A DNA stretch of 64,000 nt. Source: Meghimatium bilineatum. Its lineage: Eukaryota; Mollusca; Gastropoda; Stylommatophora; Philomycidae. How positions within the stretch are numbered: the stretch's first letter is position 1; every line of letters starts with the position of its first letter. Made by a program: the position numbers and the translations under genes. This document shows, piece by piece, positions 56,801 through 61,289 of the stretch. The stretch lies in assembly GCA_034231615.1 (NCBI GenBank), contig CM067310.1, positions 3,454,510-3,518,509 on the forward strand. Direction: 5' to 3'. The notes beneath the pieces were generated by a model. That model had not been told where the DNA came from, searched no databases, and worked only from the letters and a program-made list of their open reading frames with translations.

Positions 56801-59800
56801 ATACTAAAACATTTGATAAACCAAACATCTAAAGAGATAGCAAAATTAAAACATAGGGCCTACATCAAAACAAAAATGGGTAAAAATTTGATTGCGTGCA
56901 CCGTTGTGCTATAATATCGAGTCATGGCTTTTTAAATTCACAATTTAAAAAAAATCTAAACACTGATTCTAACCCTTCTCCCTCCTAAAAAAAACTAAAC
57001 TAATTCTAATCCTTTTAACCCCCATTTACAAAAATCTATAATTTTATGCAACTTATCTAACACTGCAAATGTCACAACGGTGGACGAAATCAAATTTGCG
57101 CCGAGAAATATCAGAAAATACATAAGAAGTATTGTAAAAATTGCATAATCACATGCCACTATCAAGATGAACTCATGTAACTTGCTTACCTTCTGTCTCA
57201 CTTCCATGATTTTCATCTGGCCAAAACACAAAGTCTTTGGGAGTGCCATTTTTTTCAAACAGTACTGGACCGTTAGCAAAGTTTGAAAGCAGGGAGATGT
57301 TCTATAACCGTACAATCAAAATATGAAAGTGGAATTAATACAGGGCGTAGACGATAAATTGCATACATAACTTGGAATAGAGCATATAGTTCAATTTCTG
57401 ACTACTTTCAAAGCATGCTGTGCAAGATAGAAAATAACCTGCGGAGAAATGGGTTGCATTATTTAACTCATCAGTGACTCGATGAGCATGATTGTGAATG
57501 TTCAGGCGGGATACATTCGGGAACAGTGGCTGGATGTAGTGAAGAACTCATGTATGCGTAAAGTGACTTTCATTTTTGTTCCGGGACATGCGGGAGTCCG
57601 GGGTAATGAGAGAGCATATAGGTTGACTGCACACGCTGCTACTATGGCTGTTGGTGGAGAGATGGATCGAGCAGACATTTTGAACCCCCTACGGGAAAAC
57701 GCACGAACAAATGACTGTATAAGTGACGATGACTCTTGTTCCATGACTAGAATAAAGGAATTTTGTTTGAAATGTGGTGTCGCTAGAAAGGAGTGGTTTC
57801 GTGGACAAGAAAGAATGATGGTTAATCAACTGCGTATTGGGACCCTCAGTCAACGTGTAATGGCGGCTACACTCAATGAGAGATCTCAGCACCTATGGAC
57901 TTGTCCGGAGTGACGATGATCCAACGACTATCTAACTAACTAACTCAATTCTACAGGAATTCACGTGGATTTACTGCCGAGTCACCCTGGAGTCAGAGGA
58001 AACAAAAGAGTTGACTAATTGGCAGGCAATGCTACGATTGACAGCACAGTACTGAAAAGGAATAAAGACACTTAATTAAAGCAGTCATAAATTCATTATA
58101 AAATAAAAATAAAGGCCGACCAAGACGCTGTTGGACAAAAGACATTCAAGAATGCCTGCACATGTCACTGGAAGATGCAGGGCAACTTGCTCAAGACCGC
58201 GGAGAATTCAAGAGATCCATAGGAAAGATTACGTTCTGGAAAGAATATGTCACTTAATGGTGATAAATTCATTGCAAAATGAAGATGTTGACAATGATGC
58301 TGAAAACAAACACATTAAAAAATGACAAAAATGGAAGTGATTAGAGGAGAGGGTAGAAAATGTACTTTTTTTTAAAGAGCCGAAGATCACGTAATCAACA
58401 CCTGACTAGAGCTTTGAGTCTACATACACTCAAATGACTGCGGAAACGGAGCGCGGAGCACTTATTGGAACGTCCCGTGTGCTTTGATGCTTGCTAGTTT
58501 CTATCAAGAATCAAGTTTTTACAATTGATGATATAGCATAAGTGCGGCTAGTTACTCCTTCCAGAACATGGCCTTCTTTACTTCTTTTCGTTTTATACGC
58601 CTTTGTGCCTTCTGTTAGTTCTCTGAAGATTTTTATTTTTTTTGTACTTCATATATGTTTATTTTCGTTTATTTTTTTTAAATTTCTATAATCCATCTTT
58701 TGCGTGGTCAGTCTGTGGTTTTGTATCCATTTTGTCTTCATTTTCACATGTTTGTTTTTGAAAAAGGAGACATCTGTCCTAAGATATGTTAAGCTATATT
58801 GTATCTATGTTGGATTTATTTATTTTTTTCCCATTTGATGATATAATCCATCCAAGATAAGTGAATCCTCTGACCTGTTTAAGTTGGTCATCGATGAGAA
58901 TAGTGGTGTTTCTTTCTGTTTTTGCGGGTGACATTACCTTGTGATTTTGTTTTCCTGTTTATCTTAATGTTAAAGTCCCTATATTTTGTTTATATTTTGT
59001 TTGCAGTTTATTTATATGTTGTAATTGTTCTTCTGATGTTGATATTATTGCTTGGTCCTCAGCAAAAAAGAAGTTTGCTCAGCATTTTGTTTAGGTTATC
59101 TTCTTCATTGGTGTTGGCAATATATACAATGAATATATGTGATGAATATCAAGGGAGATATATAACACATCCTTGTCGCACGCCAGAGTGTATGTGGAAT
59201 TTGTCTGAAAGCCCTACATGGCCTTCTTCCTGGGGAAAATGGTGGTGGAACACATCCAAGACATGCCACAATGCCTACTATCAAAACCGTAGATAAGAGT
59301 GGGTTGGGGTGTTTAACCCCCCCCCCCCTTAACAAATGAAAACATGGCTTTTACTACTAGGAATGTAACCTTCTTCTTATTCAGCGTGCATTCTTAACCT
59401 CCCACTGGATCTCACTTGACAATTGTCCTACTAGATTTCCAGATGTAGTCTAGAGAATGGAATGCGGCTAAAAGCTGAGTAAAACCTCTCCCGTAGCGAC
59501 ATTTCGCACAAAGGTCATTAAATTTATCATCAAACTTTATCATTACAAAATACAGTTTGCCATTTACAAATTACTGCATCATTTTCATAACATATGCGTA
59601 TTGAAGAATTTGAGTTTTACAGCATAGACATAGGGGCATATGTGCTTTGTACTTATTTATCGCACATTTTAGACTATCAACAAACTACACAGTATGTTGA
59701 TCTCATAGAAGCATGGCTTTACTGAGAGCACAAAATAAATAGGGCAGAAACCATAGCTTTCCATTTGTCTTTGTGTTGCCATGTCGTTTAGTTCTTGGGT

Positions 59801-60793
59801 GTTGTTTAGGTTAATTGATATGCCCTCTATATTAATGGTTCTTCGTAGAGTTTCTTTAGGTCCCCCTCTTCTTCTTACTCCCGGTGGCACCCAATTTAGT
59901 GACTGATGGGAAATTCTTAGGCTGTTAATTCTCAGAACATGACCGATGAAAGTCCACTGTCTTTGTCTAATGAAGGAAGATATATTGGTTTGTTTGTTTT
60001 CCTCTCGTGTAGTAATATGCATTATTCCTACCTATTTCTGATACTGTCGTAGTTGATGTAGTTATTCTAGAACAAGCTCATAGATACGAGGGAAGGTGTA
60101 TGGATCAAACGTAATCCCCCCCCCCTTCCCATTTGTACTTGCACTACAAAGAAGTAAATTAAGATGCTAAACTTCCCCGTTCCTTGCCCCCCCCCCTTTT
60201 TCAACTTTTCAACTACCGGAAAATAGGTCTGTAGTGGTTATTCACTAGAAATATTCTTCAAAAAAGAAGATACAGTCTATGTAAAAGGCGTCGGAAAGAT
60301 TTTTAAAATATTTTTGAACTCCCCTACAGCTATACCGAAATTGTATCTACAGCCCTGGTCTATAACTACAGGAAGAAATTGTAGGCATCTACAGTCCTGG
60401 TTTAGAGCTACAGGAAGAAATTGTAGGCACATCTACAGTCCTGGTCTATAACTACAGGAAGAAATTGTAGGTATTATCTACAGCCCTGGTTTAGAACTAC
60501 AGGAAGAAATTGTAGGCACATCTACAGCCCTGGTTTAGAACTACAGGAATAAATTGTAGGCATATCTACAGCCCTGGTTTAGAACTACAAGAAAAAATGA
60601 AAGATTCTCGTTGAAGATATGTATTGGGGCTAGTTAGAATTGAAGCGACTTTATTAATTAAGAAAATTGACAGTTAAGTGGACTTACATTGTCTGTAGTC
60701 TGTTTCTGAAAATAAAAATAGTCCTGAACTGTTTTGAATTCTTGTAGTTGAGATTGATTCCATTGAGACTGAGCCAGTCCTAGTAGGAATATA
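25987..60793 (-). CDS. Secreted multi-EGF protein gene, at least 17 exons
   Basis: Assembled on the minus strand from 17 exons whose splice sites and phases fit without exception. Order: signal-peptide end ([10 protein letters not shown]); a 37-residue segment without a recognised domain; an EGF split over two exons; single-exon EGFs; a two-EGF exon; three single short EGFs. There are 15 EGF-like domains, eight with the calcium-binding D-x-D/N-E-C start and C-x-N-x4-F/Y-x-C hydroxylation signature; the last five are the short C-x3-C-x5-C-x4-C-x-C-x8-C type seen in WIF1/VWDE/EGFL proteins. No transmembrane helix was seen, so an extracellular matrix or secreted role is inferred. Exon 1 (initiator Met) was not found and lies above 60793. 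The 3' end is ambiguous: TGA at 28369 or TAA at 25987. It is not closely like any single named family, so no symbol is given. Confidence 0.82.
26177..26355. repeat. 25-bp minisatellite, about 7 copies
   Basis: Unit containing ataaaattatcattattc, with gggtgac/aggtgac variants. Intron between exons 16 and 17. Confidence 0.95.
26360..26930. other. Intronic, no recognised gene
   Basis: AT-rich. 26390-26450 has a short LINE-like stretch (attaaaagaaataaaaattttagacatatta) shared with 17590 and 55500. Confidence 0.4.
26930..28190 (+). pseudogene. LINE ORF2 relic with RT pieces
   Basis: Plus-strand frames, broken many times, read [16 protein letters not shown] and [10 protein letters not shown] (RT fingers), [20 protein letters not shown] (catalytic F-A-D-D), [42 protein letters not shown] and [18 protein letters not shown]. 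The order is that of a non-LTR ORF2, and it ends cgaatagatagaac. Antisense inside the EGF gene intron. Confidence 0.8.
28369..28502 (-). CDS. EGF gene exon 16 (EGF 14)
   Basis: Acceptor ctttgtccag. Encodes [20 protein letters not shown] plus [11 protein letters not shown]. Read through, it ends in a 14-residue tail and TGA, which would be a proper terminal exon; a GTGTGT donor at 28379 would give 123 nt and phase 1 instead. Confidence 0.8.
28533..28968. repeat. 18-bp minisatellite, about 24 identical copies
   Basis: Unit aaagtaaatgtcatgttt, apparently invariant. It begins about 30 bp upstream (in gene sense) of the exon 16 acceptor, and its minus-strand frame (HDIYFK repeated) runs open into that exon. 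Confidence 0.97.
28985..29200 (+). pseudogene. LINE 3' relic
   Basis: Plus frame reads [20 protein letters not shown], then [20 protein letters not shown]. Same family as 45337-45528 and 30770-30940. Confidence 0.75.
29204..29516 (+). mobile_element. SINE family B with internal tandem expansion
   Basis: Starts attgccaccgaagacggatg. The 3' half (aaatctag..actgtgatcc, agctgtaagggagatccagc, gggagtttgagaatga) is repeated about three times, so the copy is 313 bp instead of about 160. Flanks aaacaatgaac and aaacaaagaac (ten of eleven) show it inserted as a unit. Confidence 0.85.
29530..30030. other. Intronic, no recognised gene
   Basis: 29880-29960 reads like the end of an RNase H-type LINE (taggagatcggagcacctatctgcatg..gtgccacaatgatgatctg), parallel to 57885-57925. 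The rest is unassigned. Confidence 0.45.
30031..30126 (-). CDS. EGF gene exon 15 (EGF 13)
   Basis: 96 nt, phase 1 in and out. Acceptor acaacaag has a weak pyrimidine tract; donor GTAAGT is strong. Encodes [20 protein letters not shown] then QEGFVGPGC. Confidence 0.78.
30130..30500. other. Intronic, no recognised gene
   Basis: Contains an imperfect direct repeat of about 110 bp (agagccactgaactgtcata / agacccactgaactatagtt). Confidence 0.5.
30500..31015 (+). pseudogene. LINE ORF2 C-terminal relic
   Basis: ctatatggttgtgaaacctg (LYGCETW), then [20 protein letters not shown] and [20 protein letters not shown]. Partly open for 113 codons. Confidence 0.72.
31060..31288 (-). mobile_element. tRNA-derived SINE family C, second copy
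   Basis: Reverse complement of the 4453-4690 element: gggagatccctagcatagtggttaagc-type head (A box tagcatagtgg exact), a B box decayed to tgtttgaatct, then the body to gaaaccgagtacagtg. Together the copies define a family of about 230 bp. Confidence 0.82.
31440..33335. repeat. 33-bp minisatellite, about 57 copies
   Basis: Unit made of cataacaatcatttacat and aacaaattcttatta. Shortened units lack one caa triplet and one-base variants (cct, cgt for cat) recur in clusters. The minus strand is open for 631 codons. Intron between exons 14 and 15. Confidence 0.97.
33680..34195. repeat. 21-bp minisatellite, about 24 copies
   Basis: Unit gttctataaggataagtaat plus t. The g variant (aaggaatt) appears scattered early and fills the last five or six copies. 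Both strands are open because the period is a multiple of three. Confidence 0.97.
34265..34350 (-). repeat. Dispersed repeat with TTGATAAAGGCC motif
   Basis: The minus strand reads tttcttgataaaggcccatt then ggccattacaaattctgg, the same motif as at 12730 and 19055 with a stem GGCC/GGCC. Confidence 0.45.
34440..35095 (+). pseudogene. LINE RNase H domain relic
   Basis: Reads [22 protein letters not shown] (catalytic Glu near its end), [17 protein letters not shown] (Asp), [35 protein letters not shown], with stops between. It ends gacgactaactaactcc, an (ACTA)n-like tail also seen at 57925. Same family as 57471-57940. Confidence 0.8.
35290..35575. repeat. Imperfect 40-50-bp repeats, about 5 units
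   Basis: Units share gacccacagacattccacat and gtggagaagtgttattga. Spacing is irregular. Confidence 0.75.
35635..35823 (-). CDS. EGF gene exon 14 (EGFs 11 and 12)
   Basis: 189 nt, phase 1 in and out, the only exon with two domains: [20 protein letters not shown]... and [20 protein letters not shown]..., both short EGFs. Donor GTGAGT, acceptor cttctcag. Confidence 0.85.
36150..36310 (+). pseudogene. LINE 3' relic
   Basis: [20 protein letters not shown] then IKELSDC; same 3' family as 28985 and 45337. Confidence 0.65.
36325..36573. repeat. 38-bp minisatellite, about 6.5 copies
   Basis: Unit contains tgcttggtgggttgtttcag. gctc[g/c]atgtgg is the variable site. Intron between exons 13 and 14. 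Confidence 0.95.
36606..37135 (+). pseudogene. LINE RNase H domain relic, partly open
   Basis: A 157-codon frame reads [56 protein letters not shown] and [12 protein letters not shown]. This is the second half of RNase H plus the Cys/His C terminus. The first catalytic Asp region is lost. Plus strand, so antisense to the host EGF gene. Confidence 0.85.
37234..37365 (-). CDS. EGF gene exon 13 (calcium-binding EGF 10)
   Basis: 132 nt. [19 protein letters not shown] then PGEFQCEC; hydroxylation motif [10 protein letters not shown]. Donor GTAAGT, acceptor cattgcag. Confidence 0.88.
37645..38080. repeat. 22-bp minisatellite, about 20 copies
   Basis: Unit tctcactctctgtatgttgt plus ta. Variants gtgtatg and a 20-bp unit missing two bases. 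22 is not a multiple of three, so plus-strand frames pass through one another and stay open by composition only. Confidence 0.96.
38195..38305. repeat. 34-bp repeat, 3 copies
   Basis: Unit cacatttaatctcaccatca plus catctctctcactt; small changes between copies. Confidence 0.9.
38380..38505 (-). CDS. EGF gene exon 12 (EGF 9)
   Basis: 126 nt, phase 1. [20 protein letters not shown] then [13 protein letters not shown]. Lacks the D-x-D-E-C calcium start and the Asn hydroxylation site, unlike its neighbours. Confidence 0.85.
38540..38757. repeat. 72-73-bp repeat, 3 copies
   Basis: Unit contains cagtgtcaacctatcgagac and aaaaactgtac. Intron between exons 11 and 12. Confidence 0.93.
38930..39475 (-). 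pseudogene. LINE RNase H domain relic, nearly full span
   Basis: Minus-strand frames show IIICTDRSF (Asp), [31 protein letters not shown] (Glu), [28 protein letters not shown] (His region). The second Asp region is frameshifted. Same family as 36606 but with the N-terminal half kept. Confidence 0.8.
39629..40136. repeat. 73-bp minisatellite, about 7 copies
   Basis: Unit includes tcttcaggctctgcaatcca. Very uniform; one copy has gattgattttccctgtg. It abuts the RNase H relic. Confidence 0.96.
40223..40345 (-). CDS. EGF gene exon 11 (calcium-binding EGF 8)
   Basis: 123 nt. [18 protein letters not shown] then TEGSFICGC. Donor GTTTTT is weak; acceptor tgtctgtaag complement (cttacag) is good. Confidence 0.82.
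40560..40720 (+). pseudogene. LINE 3' relic, very decayed
   Basis: attggccacatcatgagtta..gataacgtaataacaggcaaa-like wording matches the RT C-terminal copy at 2554-3036 (FGHFMR..GLENIITTGK). Confidence 0.45.
40741..41135. repeat. 19-bp minisatellite, about 21 copies
   Basis: Unit ggaactcttacacaacagt. The g/c variant at the second base is arranged in blocks: mixed at the left, then about ten g copies, then about eight c copies. Confidence 0.97.
41604..41822. repeat. 42-bp minisatellite, 5 copies
   Basis: Unit includes gatggctggtatcggcaccg; each copy holds the palindrome CACCGGTG. One copy has attggc for atcggc. Confidence 0.96.
41908..42175 (-). mobile_element. SINE family A with 10-bp target duplication
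   Basis: Identical ttgacttctc at 41898-41907 and 42176-42185. The element runs (minus strand) from gcccatgtgttactgggccc to the gaagaagaagaag tail. The 5' GGGCCC-GAA-GGGG hairpin and GGGTCAGTGACCC palindrome are kept. Confidence 0.9.
42190..42660. other. Intronic, no recognised gene
   Basis: Between SINE A and exon 10; 42200-42300 resembles nothing I can name. Confidence 0.4.
42672..42794 (-). CDS. EGF gene exon 10 (calcium-binding EGF 7)
   Basis: 123 nt. [19 protein letters not shown] then [12 protein letters not shown]. Donor GTAAGC. Hydroxylation motif [10 protein letters not shown]. Confidence 0.9.
42835..43280. repeat. Complex minisatellite (29-bp and about 40-bp units)
   Basis: Four 29-bp units (gttgagtttaactaaaattc plus actctgaaa) pass into longer units with agtcccatacc and then agtcacacatctaaaattca. 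The taaaattcac core is shared, so the longer unit evolved from the shorter or the reverse. It fills most of the intron between exons 9 and 10. Confidence 0.93.
43549..43671 (-). CDS. EGF gene exon 9 (calcium-binding EGF 6), GC donor
   Basis: 123 nt like exons 8, 10 and 11. [19 protein letters not shown] then SGTFICSC. The exon ends TGC GAA G followed by GCAAGA: the expected phase-1 donor is GC, not GT. Confidence 0.85.
43797..44285. repeat. 67-bp minisatellite, about 7 copies
   Basis: Unit includes attgaagagtctattacatc. Two variant types (agctacagctt and actacaattt) alternate irregularly. Confidence 0.96.
44530..45105 (+). pseudogene. LINE ORF2 C-terminal relic, split by a SINE
   Basis: 44545-44771 reads [20 protein letters not shown] and [10 protein letters not shown]; 44931-45100 continues [19 protein letters not shown] and [13 protein letters not shown]. 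The two parts are contiguous once the SINE and one target duplicate are discounted. Confidence 0.85.
44772..44930 (+). mobile_element. SINE family B nested in a LINE
   Basis: From acagctgaagatggatgtat to gctgaggaggaggtgaat. Perfect 7-bp duplication gattaat at 44765-44771 and 44931-44937. Gives exact ends for the family (159 bp). Confidence 0.92.
45135..45257 (-). CDS. EGF gene exon 8 (calcium-binding EGF 5)
   Basis: 123 nt. [20 protein letters not shown] then VESSYFCQC. Donor GTCAGT, acceptor tttcag. Confidence 0.88.
45330..45560 (-). pseudogene. LINE 3' relic
   Basis: Minus frame: [20 protein letters not shown] then [15 protein letters not shown]. Same family as 28985, 30770 and 36150. Confidence 0.75.
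45580..46555. other. Intronic, mostly unassigned
   Basis: Contains the hammerhead-like motif at 45735-45785 and three loose copies of tgtatcagttggaattgg (46350-46455). Otherwise nothing recognised. Confidence 0.45.
45735..45785 (-). ncRNA. Hammerhead-ribozyme-like core
   Basis: Minus strand: CTGATGA (45769-45775), a short stem GGCT/AGTC closed by ATT, then GAAA (45753-45756) followed by CATTGTCGG. The order and spacing are those of the catalytic core plus stem II. Stems I and III cannot be fixed by eye, so activity is unproven. Confidence 0.4.
46560..46730 (-). mobile_element. SINE family D (tRNA-type B box)
   Basis: Same arrangement as 55085-55240: ggtctgttctag, aagtaaacagg, aaaagatg, gtgtactcaagtcact, agaacagacc. 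The B box is decayed here. Confidence 0.7.
46868..46925 (+). mobile_element. SINE family A 3' end fragment
   Basis: gaactacatcctgctaatct..gcgtttgagagcgaacacagaaaaag. Confidence 0.65.
47116..47368 (-). mobile_element. SINE family A with 9-bp target duplication
   Basis: cactaatat at 47107-47115 and 47369-47377. The insertion is only about 60 bp from exon 7 of the EGF gene, yet the exon is intact. Confidence 0.9.
47434..47550 (-). CDS. EGF gene exon 7 (calcium-binding EGF 4)
   Basis: 117 nt. [19 protein letters not shown] then HGSYTCSC. Donor GTTAGA, acceptor gttttcag. Confidence 0.87.
47680..47795 (-). mobile_element. tRNA-derived SINE
   Basis: Minus strand: tggctgagagg is an exact A box and ggtttgaatcc a B box at ten of eleven. 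The body then runs to cacccTGTA. A functional tRNA is unlikely. Confidence 0.65.
47863..48016 (+). mobile_element. SINE family B
   Basis: From caccgccgaagatgggtatg to gaatgaacgatgaag. Flanks ggtacttatc and tgtacatatc are similar but decayed. Confidence 0.82.
48160..48420. repeat. 24-25-bp minisatellite, about 10 copies
   Basis: Unit tctatcatcagtcatctaag plus ttcag, with a 1-nt shorter form (cagcat). Confidence 0.95.
48425..49250. other. Intronic, no recognised gene
   Basis: 48420-48510 carries three diverged, partly inverted tggttgatga words continuing the minisatellite. 48600-49000 is unassigned. Confidence 0.4.
49255..49587 (-). other. Unassigned 110-codon frame
   Basis: A frame rich in Arg ([17 protein letters not shown]) with less AT-biased base use than its surroundings. 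No family recognised and no splice context; possibly part of an unknown transposon or chance. Confidence 0.25.
49990..50290 (+). pseudogene. LINE 3' relic
   Basis: [20 protein letters not shown] then [13 protein letters not shown]. Matches 25370-25585. Ends gaaagacagacagatagatagatg. Confidence 0.72.
50425..50544 (-). CDS. EGF gene exon 6 (calcium-binding EGF 3)
   Basis: 120 nt. [19 protein letters not shown] then LPGKFVCLC. Donor GTTGGC is weak, acceptor ctttacag good. Confidence 0.85.
50875..51000. repeat. 41-bp repeat, 3 copies
   Basis: Unit includes tttgcaggtctccttgactc and ctgggacctt. Confidence 0.93.
51010..51720 (+). pseudogene. LINE reverse-transcriptase domain relic
   Basis: Frames read [67 protein letters not shown] and [13 protein letters not shown]-like. 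These are RT motifs 0 to 4 before the catalytic FADD. The catalytic motif itself is lost. Least decayed RT in the window. Confidence 0.85.
51843..51962 (-). CDS. EGF gene exon 5 (calcium-binding EGF 2)
   Basis: 120 nt. [19 protein letters not shown] then PGSFACTC. Donor GTGAGT, acceptor cttcccag. Confidence 0.9.
51965..52392. other. Intronic, no recognised gene
   Basis: Nothing beyond AT-rich sequence up to the SINE at 52407. Confidence 0.4.
52407..52569 (+). mobile_element. SINE family B with perfect 14-bp target duplication
   Basis: atgtcctagtattc at 52393-52406 and again at 52570-52583. The element is close to consensus, so this is probably the youngest B copy here. Confidence 0.95.
52795..53088. 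repeat. 29-bp minisatellite, about 10 copies
   Basis: Unit caatgttcaatagactaaac plus ttgtactca. It ends 10 bp before the donor of exon 4. Confidence 0.96.
53099..53183 (-). CDS. EGF gene exon 4 (second half of EGF 1)
   Basis: 85 nt, phase 0 in and phase 1 out. [20 protein letters not shown] then LPDAENCI. It completes the domain begun in exon 3. Donor GTAAGT. Confidence 0.82.
53400..53505. repeat. 23-bp repeat, 4 copies
   Basis: Unit gattgaatagagattggaat plus ttt. Confidence 0.93.
53741..53838. repeat. (CATA)n-(TA)n microsatellite
   Basis: About 12 catacata-type units then about 24 TA units, directly before a SINE A copy. Confidence 0.97.
53838..54117 (+). mobile_element. SINE family A, best-preserved copy
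   Basis: Hairpins visible in order: gttgc/gcaac enclosing CCC-GAAA-GGG (53851-53887); gtcg/cgac (53908-53922); atgggatgg/ccatcccat (53933-53961); GGGTTAGTGACCC (53965-53977); GGCC-GAAA-GGC (54005-54015); CAGC-aat-GCTG (54026-54036). It ends gaacgaacgcagaagaagaa. It inserted into TA-rich DNA, so its duplication cannot be resolved. Confidence 0.9.
54120..54590. other. Intronic, no recognised gene
   Basis: AT-rich, no repeat pairing found. Confidence 0.4.
54591..54740. mobile_element. Short foldback MITE
   Basis: About 50-bp terminal inverted repeats: tagtacttacatagacaaca..gaagttttactgcacgatga at the left pairs with the right end (five or six mismatches). 150 bp, a single hairpin with a 46-bp loop, inside intron 3. 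Confidence 0.88.
54745..55080. other. Intronic, no recognised gene
   Basis: No repeat or coding signal seen. Confidence 0.4.
55085..55240 (-). mobile_element. SINE family D (tRNA-type B box)
   Basis: Minus strand has ggttcaattcc, a perfect pol III B box, near its right end. The rest matches 46560-46730. Both ends carry ggtctgttct in inverted orientation (terminal stem). Confidence 0.72.
55545..55740 (-). pseudogene. RNase H-type LINE 3' relic
   Basis: Minus frame: [20 protein letters not shown], the Cys C terminus seen at 37070-37110, preceded by sequence with a second LINE-like start. Confidence 0.6.
55903..55976 (-). CDS. EGF gene exon 3 (first half of EGF 1)
   Basis: 74 nt, phase 1 in, phase 0 out. 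[20 protein letters not shown] then NRCQQ. Donor GTAGGC, acceptor atcaacag. Confidence 0.78.
56035..56300 (-). pseudogene. LINE 3' relic
   Basis: Same family as 4960-5290 (shared ctgtgtctctttaaggtttc and tgctgtctcttgatatagtc). Confidence 0.7.
56325..56412. repeat. 21-bp repeat, 4 copies
   Basis: Unit gatatcttctacttgtccga plus c. Confidence 0.93.
56447..56815 (+). pseudogene. LINE ORF2 C-terminal relic, open
   Basis: [60 protein letters not shown]. 155 codons open; same family as 11290. Confidence 0.8.
57190..57301 (-). CDS. EGF gene exon 2
   Basis: 112 nt, phase 0 in, phase 1 out. [20 protein letters not shown] then [17 protein letters not shown]. No domain recognised; one N-glycosylation sequon (NIS). 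Donor GTAAGC. Confidence 0.78.
57380..58290 (+). pseudogene. LINE RNase H relic (outer copy), interrupted
   Basis: Left part (to 57470) matches [12 protein letters not shown] of the 36606 copy; it resumes at 57941 with [20 protein letters not shown] and GNATIDS, and continues to [17 protein letters not shown] and ITFWKEYVT at 58250. The gap is filled by another LINE copy. Confidence 0.82.
57471..57940 (+). mobile_element. 5'-truncated LINE copy nested in another LINE
   Basis: Second-family RNase [56 protein letters not shown], then [13 protein letters not shown] and a (CTAA)n tail. taactca stands at 57464-57470 and 57941-57947 as target duplication. Confidence 0.85.
58320..58520 (+). pseudogene. 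RNase H-type LINE 3' end
   Basis: Matches 13355-13560 (agtgattagaggagagggta..gagccgaagatcacgtaatc), with 14-20 bp words in common. Confidence 0.7.
58560..59290 (-). pseudogene. LINE reverse-transcriptase relic
   Basis: Minus frames include [20 protein letters not shown] and IFITYIHCI, resembling the RT GVRQGC..SP.LF motif, with a later FADD-like region decayed. Stops throughout. Confidence 0.6.
59378..59475 (-). mobile_element. SINE family B 3' part
   Basis: Minus strand: ccattctctagactacatct..gggaggttaagaatgcacgc. 5' portion lost. Confidence 0.7.
59540..59722. repeat. Direct duplicate, copy 1 (about 185 bp)
   Basis: Nearly identical to 60808-60991 (shared acaaaatacagtttgccatt start and gctttactg end; about 95% by eye). 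Confidence 0.9.
59669..60022 (-). pseudogene. LINE 3' relic (second family)
   Basis: Minus frame: [41 protein letters not shown]-terminal region; overlaps the duplicated segment, showing that the duplicate's edge is LINE 3' sequence. Confidence 0.7.
60025..60340. other. Intronic, C-rich runs
   Basis: Two runs of nine or more C (60115, 60188) in otherwise ordinary DNA. Confidence 0.5.
60345..60598. repeat. 42-44-bp minisatellite, about 6 copies
   Basis: Unit contains aactacaggaagaaattgta and ctacagccctggt. It lies 90 bp from exon 'signal' donor in intron 1. Confidence 0.94.
60688..60793 (-). CDS. EGF gene exon with signal-peptide end (first found)
   Basis: 106 nt. Ends in phase 0 at GTAAGT and joins exon 2; starts in phase 2 after ctttgtttttag. 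[15 protein letters not shown] looks like the end of a signal peptide with a cleavage region after AQS. The initiator codon must be in a further upstream exon. Confidence 0.7.
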
Positions 60794-60807
60794 CTAAAAA
60801 CAAAGAG

Positions 60808-60991
60808 AAACAAAATACAGTTTGCCATTTACAAATTACTGCAGCATTTTCATAACATATGCGTATTGAAGAATTTGAGTTTTACATCATAGACATAGGG
60901 GCATATGTGCTCTGTACTTATTTATTGCACATTCTAGGCTATCAACAAACTACACAATATACTGATTTCATAAAAGCATGACTTTACTGGG
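60808..60991. repeat. Direct duplicate, copy 2 (about 185 bp)
   Basis: Partner of 59540-59722, 1.27 kb away, same orientation, flanking exon 60688-60793. Confidence 0.9.
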
Positions 60992-61015
60992 CGGACTGTG
61001 AACACAGAGGTTGAT

Positions 61016-61289
61016 CAGCGATTCTCAATGTGGGCAGAGTGGTACTCCGTAAGGGCCACGAGCCTTCAGTGGGTCACGGAGATAATGGGAAATCACAGAC
61101 CGGTCTTGAGATGCACAAGTTTATTTTGAAAATAATTTAACAAACTATAGGCCTATATCAGTGAATCTCCAAAAAATATATTATGTGTTCTAATGAAAGT
61201 CGACGCTCTTTGTTTAATCCCATAGAGATCCGGGAAATAAATTGTTCGAAAAGGGGACCACGATAAATACAAGAGGTCGAGAAGCACTG
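61016..61289. mobile_element. hAT-like MITE relic
   Basis: Ends CAGCGATTCTCAA and TCGAGAAGCACTG are inverted repeats with about ten of thirteen matches. 8-bp flanks (aggttgat, atgtagtt) no longer match well. Confidence 0.5.

Noticed and set aside
57482-57913. 143-codon RNase H frame as a host gene
   Set aside because: It is a nested 5'-truncated LINE copy with target duplication.
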